From IMG/VR virus record IMGVR_UViG_3300006033_000082, positions 1 to 31,137 of that record: a stretch of 31,137 nt of DNA. One strand, written 5' to 3'. This document shows positions 1-7,162 of the stretch, piece after piece. The stretch is from a virus. The notes beneath the pieces are model-generated. The model was not told the DNA's origin. It ran no database searches and saw nothing but the letters and a program-made list of their open reading frames with translations. The position numbers and the translations under genes are program-made. Position 1 is the stretch's first letter. Each line of letters starts with the position of its first letter.

Positions 1-23
1 ATTAACGTTTGTTAACATACAAC

Positions 24-228
24 TGTTCATTATCGAACATTTTATAGCTTTTTGGATAACGGTATCCGAAATCGGATAGTGGTTAGGGAGTATAATAGGG
101 AGCATTGCCCCTAAATGCCCCCTCGTTGAACTGTTCGAAAATCTCGAATAGTTCACCGGCTACCTGAACAGTCCGGAAATACCGGATCGTTCCCCCCGGC
201 TGAGTTGTTCGGAAATCCCGAACAACTC
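24..228. repeat. Array of short inverted repeats with a constant AAAT loop
   Basis: Three units of 27 bases (128-154, 166-192, 202-228) share one design: two 11-base arms around a 5-base loop AAATC, AAATA or AAATC. The third is a perfect stem; the first has one G-T pair; the second has one mismatch and one G-T pair. Arms differ between units but stay complementary (TTCGA/TCGAA, TCCGG/CCGGA, TTCGG/CCGAA). A shorter unit, TATCCGAAATCGGATA, lies at 63-78, and a weaker one (TGTTC/GAACA) at 24-39. Covariation suggests that the fold matters more than the sequence. No protein gene overlaps it. The function is unknown; it could be a structured RNA, a single-strand initiation site or an intergenic repeat of the host. 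Confidence 0.75.
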
Positions 229-248
229 AAAAATATATTAAGTCACCG

Positions 249-279
249 TTGCTTTTCTCGATAAATATTTGTACTTTTG
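249..279 (+). promoter_or_regulatory. Bacteroidota-type promoter for the tRNA
   Basis: TTG at 249-251, a 20-base spacer and TACTTTTG at 272-279 match the Bacteroidota consensus TTG-N(17-23)-TAnnTTTG completely. Transcription should begin near 286 and reach the tRNA after a leader of about 77 bases. It points away from the hairpin array, which lies upstream of it and so would not be in this transcript. Confidence 0.7.
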
Positions 280-362
280 CATTCGTCAGTTCGTTCTTCT
301 TGTCTGAAAAAAGCCAATCCCCCGTGCTTTCATTTCGCCAAATGTTTTCGAAGGGGGCAAAA

Positions 363-433
363 AGTGAGATGGAGCAGCGGGTAGCTCGTCAGGTTCATTT
401 CCTGAGGTCGGGGTTCGATTCCCTCTCTCACTT
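363..433 (+). tRNA. Divergent tRNA-Met-like gene, anticodon CAT
   Basis: A cloverleaf can be drawn by hand. The acceptor stem AGTGAGA/TCTCACT (363-369, 426-432) is perfect. The D stem is GAGC/GCTC (372-375, 384-387). The anticodon stem TCAGG/CCTGA encloses the loop TTCATTT with anticodon CAT at 396-398. The T arm has the loop TTCGATT (414-420). The stretch from GATGGAGCAG to GTAGCTCGTC resembles bacterial initiator tRNA-Met. Several positions are unusual: T follows the anticodon where a purine is nearly universal, the variable loop is only 3 bases, the T stem has a C-C mismatch (409/425), position 1 pairs with 72, the three G-C pairs of initiators are absent, and no CCA is encoded. It may be a phage tRNA, a decayed host copy or a junction formed by integration. 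Confidence 0.55.
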
Positions 434-440
434 CAATATA

Positions 441-479
441 TCCAAGATGCCTACTCACTGCACACTTTCTTGGGTTTTT
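441..479 (+). terminator. Intrinsic terminator after the tRNA
   Basis: TCCAAGA (441-447) pairs with TCTTGGG (468-474) around a 20-base loop and is followed directly by five T. With the promoter at 249-279 it makes the tRNA a separate plus-strand transcription unit. The stem is short, so strength is uncertain. Confidence 0.5.
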
Positions 480-535
480 GTAGTCCGTTGGTTGTTTGTT
501 TGTTTGTACATTGCAAAACAGTTTTTTGATTTGTA

Positions 536-569
536 AAAGCCCGGTTCACTGAGAAGTAAACCGGGCTTT
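536..569 (-). terminator. Terminator of the replication operon
   Basis: AAAGCCCGGTT (536-546) and AACCGGGCTTT (559-569) form a perfect 11-bp stem with a 12-base loop. On the minus strand it lies just after the primase-helicase stop and its stem runs into TTTT. It sits between convergent units (tRNA on plus, phage operon on minus) and may serve both. Confidence 0.8.
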
Positions 570-597
570 GTTCATTATATGGGGGAGGGGTTATAAG

Positions 598-2820
598 TTA
601 CTTCTTCCCTTCTCCTGCACTCTGTAAATATCTTTGAACTGTTCTGATTGAGATCTTTAATTGCTCACTTATAGCCTTTGAGGTAATCCCTTTCTTTGAT
701 AGCTCGATTACCTTTTCTTTAGAAGTCATCCCCTTTAATGCCCCTGATACCTCTTTAACCTCTTTACTTTCAATACTTTGCTCCTGCATTGCATTTGCAG
801 TTGAAAGAAAGTAAGCTACTAACCAAGCAGCGTTTTTAACGTCTTCATCAATTACAGCTAGATTGTTCTTAAATAACTCAATATCACCTTCATAGCTGTA
901 CGAAGCAACTCGGATTACTGCACAAAGCAACACGAATCTAGGGGCATAGGTTTGTAATTTACTGCAATACCCTGCTATGTAAGAGGTTGTCTTATCGCTT
1001 TTTTTCAGGTCTGTCAACCTATCTTGAATCTGCTTGAAGTATGTCATAGATTCGGGGGGTATGGTTAACATAATTTCATCGGCTTTCTCTTCATATCTGC
1101 ATAAGATATTCAGTTGATTAATGAATTCATAATAATACTTGATGAAAGAGTGATCTATGCAAGACGTGTCAAAGTAGTCATATTCAGTTAGATTGTTCGA
1201 AAAAAGAAACCTTTCAATTACTCCGTTACCTTTCGACGCATCCGCAACCCCGGCCATCACTTCAGGCTGTATAGTACCTATTATGCTGATACACAGGTTA
1301 TCAACCCTAAGTGGTTCAGTAGTCTTTCTTGCAACCTGATATGATTTATTATTGTAAGACTGCAACCAGAACTCTTCATCCGATCCTTTTCTATATTTAT
1401 TCATATCGTTAAAGAATCCGTTTAACTCATCCTTGTAAATGCTTATCCCTCTGGGGTTTGCAGCGTGTCGTGATAGTAATGCCTCTAGTGTGTAGTCATC
1501 TAAGTATAGTTGCCGGGGTTGTGGTTCGGCTCCTTTCTTTTCGTTAGCCTCCCATTTCTGCCGCTCCTCTTTGTAGAGAGCAAAGTTTTCTTTATTAATG
1601 TCGTTCAGGGGTGCTAACATCGTGCTGATCGGGTGAGATTTTTTAGTGCCTGTTTTCCCGACTGCTGCGAACCAAAAGATTAGGGGTGCAACCCAAGTTG
1701 TTTTCACCCTGAGTTTCACCTTGTTACCTGCGATTGTAGCAACGGAGTACATTAATGCTATGCTAAGTAGGTCAATGTTAAGGTTTTCCGTTTCGCTTAA
1801 TTCTAAAAGCAAACTCCGTATGTCTTCAGGGAAAACATGAATAGGAAACTTCATTGGCTTAAACTCCTCTTTCTGAGAGAGTTCTTTGTCAATGTCAATA
1901 TCGGGGGTGTGGATATTGAACATATCATTTGCATACTGCCTAGCAAGCGCAATGTTATTATCAAACTTCAATGCACACATTGCGTAAAAAGGGGAGTATG
2001 CTTTATTGGTTATAAACGTTTGCTGTGATCCAGAAAAGCAAAAAAACATATTATGATACTTACCGAACGTTGCACTGACCCCACGCTGCTTGCCTGGCCT
2101 TGTCCATAACACCGTACCATCCCGCCTTGTGTCTGCGTTCACCCAGCCAGCTTCTTGAAGTAGGGAAAATAAATCGCTCACTCCGTGTTCGTTATACATC
2201 CCTATCGCTGAGGCGGTGTTGAATTTAGAAGGCCACGTGCCTTTGCTCTCTGGCTTTTTATCTTCTAATAACTGAGCTTGAGTGAATGTCCTACTAAAGT
2301 TTAATAAATAATCAACTGCGTCCGCATCGGTTATGTTAAGTTCTAATATGTCACATCCTGAGATCTGCTCCCAACCGGGTGTAGGGAGTGTCACAACATA
2401 ACTTCCGTTACCCCTTGTTTCGATCATCACGCCCCCATCAGCCCATAAACTTAGTTTCTGAGTAGGTAGACCTTTTTCAGTACGAAGATAAATGTGATAA
2501 CCCCCTGATCTTGTCTGAATTATAGGTAGGTTATTACTTTCTATAATATGACTTACTACGCTATCACTAATAAAGTCCCCCCAAATTTGGTTTATGTCTT
2601 CATTGTTATGTTTGTCGAAGTCAATTACAAGTAAGTTGTTACTAGTGTTTCCGCACACGACACCAATTCCGGCACACTCACTAAACCTGTCATCTAAGTC
2701 GGGTTGTTCGTAGATAAAGTTTTTACAATTAAAAGGTGATTTGTCACCCTTTAAAGGCAGCACTTTAAAACCTTCATTTATAAGGCTTTCCGCTGTGTCT
2801 CTCATTTCGAGGAAATCCAT
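598..2820 (-). CDS. Bifunctional primase-polymerase / DUF3987 helicase-like replication protein
   Basis: 740 residues, the last gene of the replication operon and probably the main phage replication enzyme. The N-terminus (about 10-165) is a Prim-Pol domain: GIGVVCG near 51-57, the catalytic DxD in VIDFDK (Asp67, Asp69) and SGGYHIY (105-111) with the conserved His. A middle segment (about 222-270) resembles the linker domain with the WTRPGK motif seen in such fusions. From about 325 a DUF3987 region follows, with a P-loop-like AVGKTGTKKS at 386-395. The C-terminus (about 700-735) is a helix-turn-helix (KAISEQLKISIRTVQRYL). By family knowledge it would make primers and unwind or load at the origin. 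The start at 2820 leaves 5 bases after the upstream stop; Met6 is an alternative. Confidence 0.88.
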   Translation of the reverse strand: MDFLEMRDTAESLINEGFKVLPLKGDKSPFNCKNFIYEQPDLDDRFSECAGIGVVCGNTSNNLLVIDFDKHNNEDINQIWGDFISDSVVSHIIESNNLPIIQTRSGGYHIYLRTEKGLPTQKLSLWADGGVMIETRGNGSYVVTLPTPGWEQISGCDILELNITDADAVDYLLNFSRTFTQAQLLEDKKPESKGTWPSKFNTASAIGMYNEHGVSDLFSLLQEAGWVNADTRRDGTVLWTRPGKQRGVSATFGKYHNMFFCFSGSQQTFITNKAYSPFYAMCALKFDNNIALARQYANDMFNIHTPDIDIDKELSQKEEFKPMKFPIHVFPEDIRSLLLELSETENLNIDLLSIALMYSVATIAGNKVKLRVKTTWVAPLIFWFAAVGKTGTKKSHPISTMLAPLNDINKENFALYKEERQKWEANEKKGAEPQPRQLYLDDYTLEALLSRHAANPRGISIYKDELNGFFNDMNKYRKGSDEEFWLQSYNNKSYQVARKTTEPLRVDNLCISIIGTIQPEVMAGVADASKGNGVIERFLFSNNLTEYDYFDTSCIDHSFIKYYYEFINQLNILCRYEEKADEIMLTIPPESMTYFKQIQDRLTDLKKSDKTTSYIAGYCSKLQTYAPRFVLLCAVIRVASYSYEGDIELFKNNLAVIDEDVKNAAWLVAYFLSTANAMQEQSIESKEVKEVSGALKGMTSKEKVIELSKKGITSKAISEQLKISIRTVQRYLQSAGEGKK

Positions 2821-2825
2821 AAGTG

Positions 2826-3020
2826 TTATTTGTTTTTTAACTGGTTGCGTCTGTGGTAGTTACAGGCTTTTTTTGCTGACAACAAGGTGCTAGTAGTCGC
2901 AATCAATGAATCACCTTTATAGCATCTGAATAGCTTGTTATCACGTTTAACAGTGTAAAGCACTGTTGTTAAGAATCTTAGTTCAGACTTATCGTCTGAC
3001 ACGTTATGCCATATTAACAT
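2826..3020 (-). CDS. Small hypothetical protein
   Basis: 64 residues, basic, with no family I recognise. It begins inside the end of the methyltransferase gene (7-base overlap) and ends 5 bases before the primase gene, so it is translated as part of the replication operon. The C-terminus is strongly basic (KKACNYHRRNQLKNK), compatible with nucleic-acid binding, but that is inference. The tight spacing on both sides is the main reason to believe it is real. Confidence 0.6.
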   Translation of the reverse strand: MLIWHNVSDDKSELRFLTTVLYTVKRDNKLFRCYKGDSLIATTSTLLSAKKACNYHRRNQLKNK

Positions 3021-4081
3021 AATTTACTGATTATCTGTTTATAAATTTCATCCGCAACGTTAGCCATCATAACAGGAGGCACGCTCATACCTATGACGTA
3101 ATTAGGTTTTTGCGTCCCAAAGTCGTAGTCGGTCGGGAAGCTACCTGCCGCCAAAAGCTCTTCTTTGAATAAAACCCTGCATACATCGCTATCCATTAAA
3201 TTTTTATGCTTCCCGGTTATCGCAAAAACAACTTTATCCTTCGAAAGTCGGTAATTATTAAAAAAGTAGCCTTTCGGGTGTACAGTGTCCAGACTTCTCC
3301 CTGCATCACACATCCCCCATAAGGTGATAGTAGAGGGTTGTGGGGACACATCCCCAGTCCCCTCATCCCTTCTTATCGCTGAATAAGGGATAATTGGTTC
3401 GTTAAACGATAAATCTAAATTATATAATAAGGCCTTATCGAAGTCATCCCGAATGGCTATAAAAAACACCCTCTCCCTTCGCTGAGGTACGCCCATCTTA
3501 GAGGCGTCTAATAAAAAGTGTCTCGAATGATACCCTGCAAGGGCAAACTCTTTGTGAATCTTTTCAGTGTATGCCTTAGCTTTTCCCATTAGAATACCTT
3601 TAACATTTTCCGCTATGACGACTTTCGGCCTTAGCTCAAAGGCAAGGTCTATGAAGTCAAAGAAAAGGGTATCTAATACCTGCTTTACTTGCCCTTCCCT
3701 AAATTTCTTTTCTACACCCCAGGCCTTTTCCCTACTTCCCGTAATCGAGAAGGTGGAACATGGCGGAGACCCGTCGAGTATGTCGAGGTTATACAGTTCC
3801 TCGGGTAGGTCACTTCTTAATTTGAAGGTCTGAATCCCTTCGACAAAAGCGAATTTGGGGTTCAAATTAGCTTTATAGAGATCGACCAGCTTAGGGTCTA
3901 TCTCGTTACACCCTATCACGTCATACCCGGCAAGCTTGTACCCCATCGAGCTACCTCCACCACAGGCGAAGCAAGAAAATACTTTGCCTTTGTCCTTCGT
4001 GAATATAGCCTCCTTCAACGACCAGTTGAAAGGAAATTTTTTCATTGTGGTATAACGTTTATCAAACAATCCCATCTGCAT
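3014..4081 (-). CDS. DNA (cytosine-5) methyltransferase
   Basis: 355 residues, the usual size for a stand-alone C5 methyltransferase. Visible motifs in order are: the SAM-binding FACGGGSSMGYKLAG (about 38-52), the acidic NEIDP (59-63), the catalytic SPPCS with Cys108, ENV (158-160) and GVPQRRERVFF (197-207). The target-recognition region lies between about 215 and 320. No restriction endonuclease gene is adjacent, so it is an orphan enzyme; in phages these commonly protect DNA from host restriction or modify regulatory sites. It lies in the replication operon, 35 bases after the preceding gene. The start could also be Met3 (4075). Confidence 0.93.
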   Translation of the reverse strand: MQMGLFDKRYTTMKKFPFNWSLKEAIFTKDKGKVFSCFACGGGSSMGYKLAGYDVIGCNEIDPKLVDLYKANLNPKFAFVEGIQTFKLRSDLPEELYNLDILDGSPPCSTFSITGSREKAWGVEKKFREGQVKQVLDTLFFDFIDLAFELRPKVVIAENVKGILMGKAKAYTEKIHKEFALAGYHSRHFLLDASKMGVPQRRERVFFIAIRDDFDKALLYNLDLSFNEPIIPYSAIRRDEGTGDVSPQPSTITLWGMCDAGRSLDTVHPKGYFFNNYRLSKDKVVFAITGKHKNLMDSDVCRVLFKEELLAAGSFPTDYDFGTQKPNYVIGMSVPPVMMANVADEIYKQIISKLC

Positions 4082-4116
4082 AATGTTCCCCGTATAGCCG
4101 TTAGGGCAGCTTTAAG

Positions 4117-4515
4117 TTAAATCAGTTCGTTAAATATGTCGATAAATGTTTTTCCAAACTCAATTGCTCGATCTCGTGTTTTTAAAGAAAGGCGCAGTCC
4201 GAAGTATATAGTCGTAAACGAACCTGCATAAAAAGTAGACGCAGCGACTATACCGGTATAAGCCCCAGGAGCCGGAAGACCTGCTGATAACAACCTCCCA
4301 TCTTTAAGTAAAAAAAAGGGAGCATAACCAACATTATCATCCTTCCAATTTGCCGTCTCATCCGGCTCAAAACCATCCTGTTTGTTCCAAGCTCTCACGC
4401 ATACACGTAGTTTATACGCAGCTTGAATCTGGCGTTCGTCGATCTGACATACAGGGAGGGTATTATCAATCCCTAAATAGTCGCAGCAGGTCTTAAAGTT
4501 ATCAAGTTTATACAT
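4117..4515 (-). CDS. Hypothetical protein of the replication operon
   Basis: 132 residues, soluble, no motif I can name. The N-terminal half contains several cysteines (TCCDYLG, PVCQIDE), and a glycine- and alanine-rich stretch (LPAPGAYTGIVAAS) leads to a hydrophobic C-terminal half. It starts 2 bases after the stop of the SSB-like gene, so the two are probably co-translated, which suggests, without proving, a role in DNA metabolism. Confidence 0.7.
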   Translation of the reverse strand: MYKLDNFKTCCDYLGIDNTLPVCQIDERQIQAAYKLRVCVRAWNKQDGFEPDETANWKDDNVGYAPFFLLKDGRLLSAGLPAPGAYTGIVAASTFYAGSFTTIYFGLRLSLKTRDRAIEFGKTFIDIFNELI

Positions 4516-4517
4516 AA

Positions 4518-4808
4518 TTAGAAGGGTAAATCGTTATCGGGTTCAATATTATGCTTAGTAGTAGCAAGCTCCTGAGTTGCAGATTGCCCAGTTTGCGATT
4601 TGGGTTTAACGATTCTTGCGTTACCCAGAATCTTTCCTCTAACCCCTTGCGCTGATTCCTCTTTGGATACGCTTTGTACGATCATGTAATCGTCACCGTA
4701 CTGATTATTAGTAGTTTCTATTAGGACAATGTCAAGGTATGTCCCTTTTTCGCCTTTAAACAAGCGTTCTTTTTCAATCTTTGTCACGTCTATTTTACAA
4801 GTAATCAT
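4518..4808 (-). CDS. Single-stranded DNA-binding-like protein
   Basis: 96 residues. The N-terminal two thirds look like a small beta-rich domain of OB-fold size (KGTYLDIVLIETTNNQYGDDY), followed by a polar Gln/Ser/Thr linker and the acidic tip DNDLPF at the very C-terminus. A D-x-P-F tip is the partner-binding tail of bacterial SSB proteins, so an SSB-like role is likely even though the domain itself is shorter than host SSB. It shares an operon with a Rad52-type annealing protein, a YqaJ exonuclease and the primase-helicase. It could be another small ssDNA-binding fold. Confidence 0.6.
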   Translation of the reverse strand: MITCKIDVTKIEKERLFKGEKGTYLDIVLIETTNNQYGDDYMIVQSVSKEESAQGVRGKILGNARIVKPKSQTGQSATQELATTKHNIEPDNDLPF

Positions 4809-4850
4809 TTCATTAGCCCGTTTATCTCCGATAGCGCAGAGAGTGTTATG

Positions 4851-5270
4851 TTAATAAATAAGGTGTCCAGCGGAGCCAATCAGTGCCTGCACATCGAGGT
4901 CTTTAATAAATGCTTCTGCAAGCTCCTCGGAGGGGAACCCTAAAATGGCTGGCGTTTTTTCAATAGGGCTCTTCATAACGAAAATTCCTACTACGTCTGA
5001 GTACACAGCCCTGTAATCGTAATTGTGCAGATCTTCAATCCCAAGCCGTTTAAGCATAGCTGCTCTGATAATAAGCAGTCTGAGCAAAGAGGTAACCCCT
5101 CTTTTTATCTCATCTCTTTCCTCTTCTTCTAGTATATTGTAGACCGCCTCGGTGAGAGTTGGCACTACAACATCAGGAGGTTCGACTTTTATAACCAGTT
5201 CTCCTTCAACTATTTCAGTTGAGATTTTTGAGTTTTGGGGTATGCTTTCCCCGATTTTAAATTGAATCAT
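4851..5270 (-). CDS. Hypothetical protein
   Basis: 139 residues with no recognised domain. It has an acidic, proline-containing N-terminal part (KVEPPDVVVPTLTEA), a helical middle with EEEERDEIKRG and a hydrophobic stretch LLRLLIIRAAMLKRLG (about 83-98) too polar at its end for a clear membrane helix, and a C-terminal alpha/beta region. Its leader (AAAACACAAAAAA before the ATG) is of the A/C-rich type used by several genes here. It lies between the pentapeptide-repeat gene and the SSB-like gene. Confidence 0.7.
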   Translation of the reverse strand: MIQFKIGESIPQNSKISTEIVEGELVIKVEPPDVVVPTLTEAVYNILEEEERDEIKRGVTSLLRLLIIRAAMLKRLGIEDLHNYDYRAVYSDVVGIFVMKSPIEKTPAILGFPSEELAEAFIKDLDVQALIGSAGHLIY

Positions 5271-5290
5271 TTTTTTGTGTTTTGCGGTGG

Positions 5291-5782
5291 TTAAAATTTT
5301 TCAACATCTGCTCTGTGGAACTCATTAGCATACGCTTTGAGTTGCTCAAATATTTGTTTTTCGTCGTCATTAAGACTTTCGGCATACTTCATCCAGCTAA
5401 GAAGGTGGTGCGCTAACTGTACTCTTTGCCTTCTATCTGTTTTAGCCATTCTGCTTTTGCATGAAAAATGAAGACAAGAAAAATCTAAATCTGCGCCCCT
5501 GAGGTCTGCATAACTGAGGTCTGCATTACTGAGGTTTGCATAACGGAGGTTTGCATCACGGAGGTCTGCATTACTGAGGTTTGCATAACGGAGGTCTGCA
5601 TTACTGAGGTTTGCATAACGGAGGTCTGTAAAACTGAGGTCTGCATTACTGAGGTTTGCATAACGGAGGTCTGTAAAACTGAGGTCTGCACCTCTGAGGT
5701 CTGCACCGCTGAGGTTTGCATTAATTAGGGTCTCAATTTCTAATACGATTACCCCAGTTAATCTGTTTTTTATCTGAATCAT
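5291..5782 (-). CDS. Pentapeptide-repeat protein
   Basis: 163 residues. After a short N-terminal cap (MIQIKNRLTG...), residues 21-100 are sixteen consecutive A(D/N)LSx/R-type pentapeptides, which fold as a right-handed quadrilateral beta-helix. The C-terminal 60 residues are a separate helical basic/acidic domain (MAKTDRRQRV... LLSWMKYAE...). Known pentapeptide proteins include DNA mimics that shield gyrase (Qnr, MfpA), but this one has too few repeats and too different a C-terminus to assign that role. The gene overlaps the preceding membrane-peptide gene by ATGA. The tandem 15-base unit in the DNA makes it prone to expansion and contraction. Confidence 0.85.
   Translation of the reverse strand: MIQIKNRLTGVIVLEIETLINANLSGADLRGADLSFTDLRYANLSNADLSFTDLRYANLSNADLRYANLSNADLRDANLRYANLSNADLSYADLRGADLDFSCLHFSCKSRMAKTDRRQRVQLAHHLLSWMKYAESLNDDEKQIFEQLKAYANEFHRADVEKF
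5483..5722 (-). repeat. Tandem 15-bp repeats inside the pentapeptide gene
   Basis: Sixteen 15-base units encode the pentapeptides. Many neighbours are nearly identical, and a 45-base block encoding FTDLRYANLSNADLS occurs twice in a row with the same bases. This indicates recent duplication, not an old diverged array. Because the unit length is a multiple of three, another frame is also open across it. Confidence 0.9.
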
Positions 5783-5910
5783 TTGTTGTTTGTTTGTGCC
5801 TTACGGCTGTTTATAATTTGTTGAATTATAGAGACTACGAACATTGTTGGCAAAGTAATTATTGCCCCTAGAAGCATAGATATAAATATTAGCGCAATTA
5901 AATCATACAT
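5779..5910 (-). CDS. Small membrane peptide
   Basis: 43 residues, mostly one long hydrophobic segment (about 4-32, with LIALIFISMLLGAII and FVVSII) and a short polar, positively charged C-terminus (NSRKAQTNNK). It would span the inner membrane once or form a hairpin around Pro21. Its TGA overlaps the ATG of the pentapeptide gene (ATGA), the same coupling found at many junctions here, which supports its being translated. Function unknown. A promoter-like sequence overlaps its start codon, so the first codons may be absent from some transcripts. Confidence 0.55.
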   Translation of the reverse strand: MYDLIALIFISMLLGAIITLPTMFVVSIIQQIINSRKAQTNNK

Positions 5911-5940
5911 AAAGGTAACTATTTAATATTAAATTTACAA
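5910..5940 (-). promoter_or_regulatory. Possible internal promoter for the pentapeptide gene
   Basis: On the minus strand TTG (5940-5938), a 20-base spacer and TACCTTTA (5917-5910) match the Bacteroidota pattern except in the last base, and equal the -7 box of the rightmost promoter. Transcription would start near 5903, just inside the small membrane-peptide gene, so it would mainly serve the pentapeptide gene. Confidence 0.35.
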
Positions 5941-6209
5941 CACAATTCTTTAATAATTTTATCCCGACCGTTGTTATAATTTGATATTACAATAATGTCA
6001 TTTGTTAACTTAGTAGCTAAGTGTGTTATTATTACGTCGTTAGCCTCAATATAATCAGCACACTTTTTAGCAGATTCTGCATGAAGTCCTTCTAATGTAA
6101 AGAAGTCGAAGCAGTAATAATATTTATTCCATTTGTTCAGCAACAGGATTCTTCTATTGCTGAATTTTTCTTTAAGCACTGATTTGAGACGTAACTCTTT
6201 CGATAGCAT
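5919..6209 (-). CDS. Hypothetical protein
   Basis: 96 residues from the ATG at 6209; basic N-terminus, aromatic centre (WNKYYYCFDFF) and an alpha/beta pattern (DVIITHLATKL, DIIVISNYNNG). No family recognised. The start is uncertain. The open frame extends upstream to 6254, and a GTG at 6179 would overlap the stop of the preceding gene by 8 bases, a spacing seen elsewhere in this genome. It lies after the exonuclease gene in the replication and recombination operon. Confidence 0.5.
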   Translation of the reverse strand: MLSKELRLKSVLKEKFSNRRILLLNKWNKYYYCFDFFTLEGLHAESAKKCADYIEANDVIITHLATKLTNDIIVISNYNNGRDKIIKELCCKFNIK

Positions 6210-6579
6210 ACAGGAGGGTTTTTCCAAATTCGACTTCTTCGAAATTGGGTTCAATTATTTTCCTTAATTTTTCTAATTTAAACCTTGCGTTAAAGTAAAG
6301 TCGTACATCTTGTACGTTAGAGAAGGCAATGTAAAAGTCTGTCTCCCTGTCGATTAGTAATTGTTTATGCTTCATTATTTTTATCGCAGTCGTGCTATCA
6401 AGGTCGTACACCATGACGCCAGATCGCTCGAAGGGAACACCGAATCCATTTACTTTCCCCTCGTCTAAAGCACTGACTAACAAGTAGTTTAAATTCCACT
6501 CCCTCGACACTAACAAGCTGAACGGAACCCTAAATAAGCCGTTAATATCCGCTGCTGTTATATTTACTTTATTTCCCAT
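6172..6579 (-). CDS. Hypothetical protein downstream of the exonuclease
   Basis: 135 residues, mixed alpha/beta, no recognised motif. It overlaps the end of the exonuclease gene by 11 bases (the ATG lies in the Tyr-Gly-Lys-stop sequence), so the two are translationally linked. Composition is ordinary for a soluble protein; LRKIIEPNFEEVEFGKTLL near the C-terminus is probably helical. The position suggests an accessory role in recombination, which is inference only. Confidence 0.65.
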   Translation of the reverse strand: MGNKVNITAADINGLFRVPFSLLVSREWNLNYLLVSALDEGKVNGFGVPFERSGVMVYDLDSTTAIKIMKHKQLLIDRETDFYIAFSNVQDVRLYFNARFKLEKLRKIIEPNFEEVEFGKTLLYAIERVTSQISA

Positions 6580-7162
6580 AGCTTAATTTGTTTATTATGT
6601 TAATAACTTCCTGTTCTGCTTCGTCTACTTTTTCTATTATTCCTTTTATTATTTTTTCATCCCTTTGAAAATCAATGATTTTAAGTCTAAACTTCGGGTG
6701 ATATAAAAGGAAAAAACCTTTTTCTTTTTCGGTCACCAAAAGCTGGTGCTGGCATTGATGGACATAATCTTTAGGGACTTCGTCAGTAATAGCGTGCCTC
6801 ATAAAGTTATTGAAGGATAGGCACTTTACTTCAATCGTAGCCTCATCACATAGGCCATCTGGGCTACTCCCTTGATTCCCAACTTGCCAGAAACCCCCTG
6901 GCCTTACTTCCTTCATTGTCTCTAGTTGAAACAACTCTAGTGCATCGGGTTCTAATTCATGCCCTCGGTCAGTGTAGGCATTCCCTTGAAATATGTCATC
7001 TGGCTGCTCATTGAACATCCGTTCGTAAGCTACCTTTGCTATAAGTTTCTGATACTCAAGAGTAGTCTTAGCTTTAAAGAGGCTTGCGATTGAGGAGGAG
7101 GTAAAAAGGCCTAGTCTTTTCTGAAACCATTCGGGAGAGTTTTGTTCAATGTTGTAAAACAT
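6569..7162 (-). CDS. YqaJ-type (lambda Exo-like) recombination exonuclease
   Basis: 197 residues, the size expected for the YqaJ viral recombinase family of PD-(D/E)xK nucleases. NSPEWFQKRLGLFTSS near the N-terminus is the typical opening. The active site is visible as GHELEP (Glu71), SSPDG (Asp102) and the E-x-K in IEVKC (Glu111, Lys113), followed by QCQHQ (136-140). It would degrade one strand of duplex ends to give 3' overhangs. The annealing protein is immediately upstream with a TAATG junction, making a two-component recombination pair like Red alpha and beta. Confidence 0.9.
   Translation of the reverse strand: MFYNIEQNSPEWFQKRLGLFTSSSIASLFKAKTTLEYQKLIAKVAYERMFNEQPDDIFQGNAYTDRGHELEPDALELFQLETMKEVRPGGFWQVGNQGSSPDGLCDEATIEVKCLSFNNFMRHAITDEVPKDYVHQCQHQLLVTEKEKGFFLLYHPKFRLKIIDFQRDEKIIKGIIEKVDEAEQEVINIINKLSYGK

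Noticed and set aside
24-228. CRISPR array or tandem operators at the left end
   Set aside because: Units share structure and loop but not arm sequence, with 9-11 base gaps; neither CRISPR repeats nor operator sites behave this way.
249-536. Plus-strand open frame of 95 codons across the tRNA
   Set aside because: It runs through the tRNA promoter, tRNA and terminator, has no coding-like sequence and ends in simple hydrophobic residues; the RNA reading explains the region.
3014-4081. Complete restriction-modification system
   Set aside because: Neighbouring genes (64 and 132 residues) show no nuclease motif; only the methyltransferase is supported.
5485-5721. Minus-strand open frame of repeated MQTSV units
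   Set aside because: It is an alternative frame of the tandem 15-base repeats of the pentapeptide gene, kept open because the unit is a multiple of three.
5483-5722. CRISPR-like array
   Set aside because: Units are 15 bases with no spacers and encode pentapeptides in frame.
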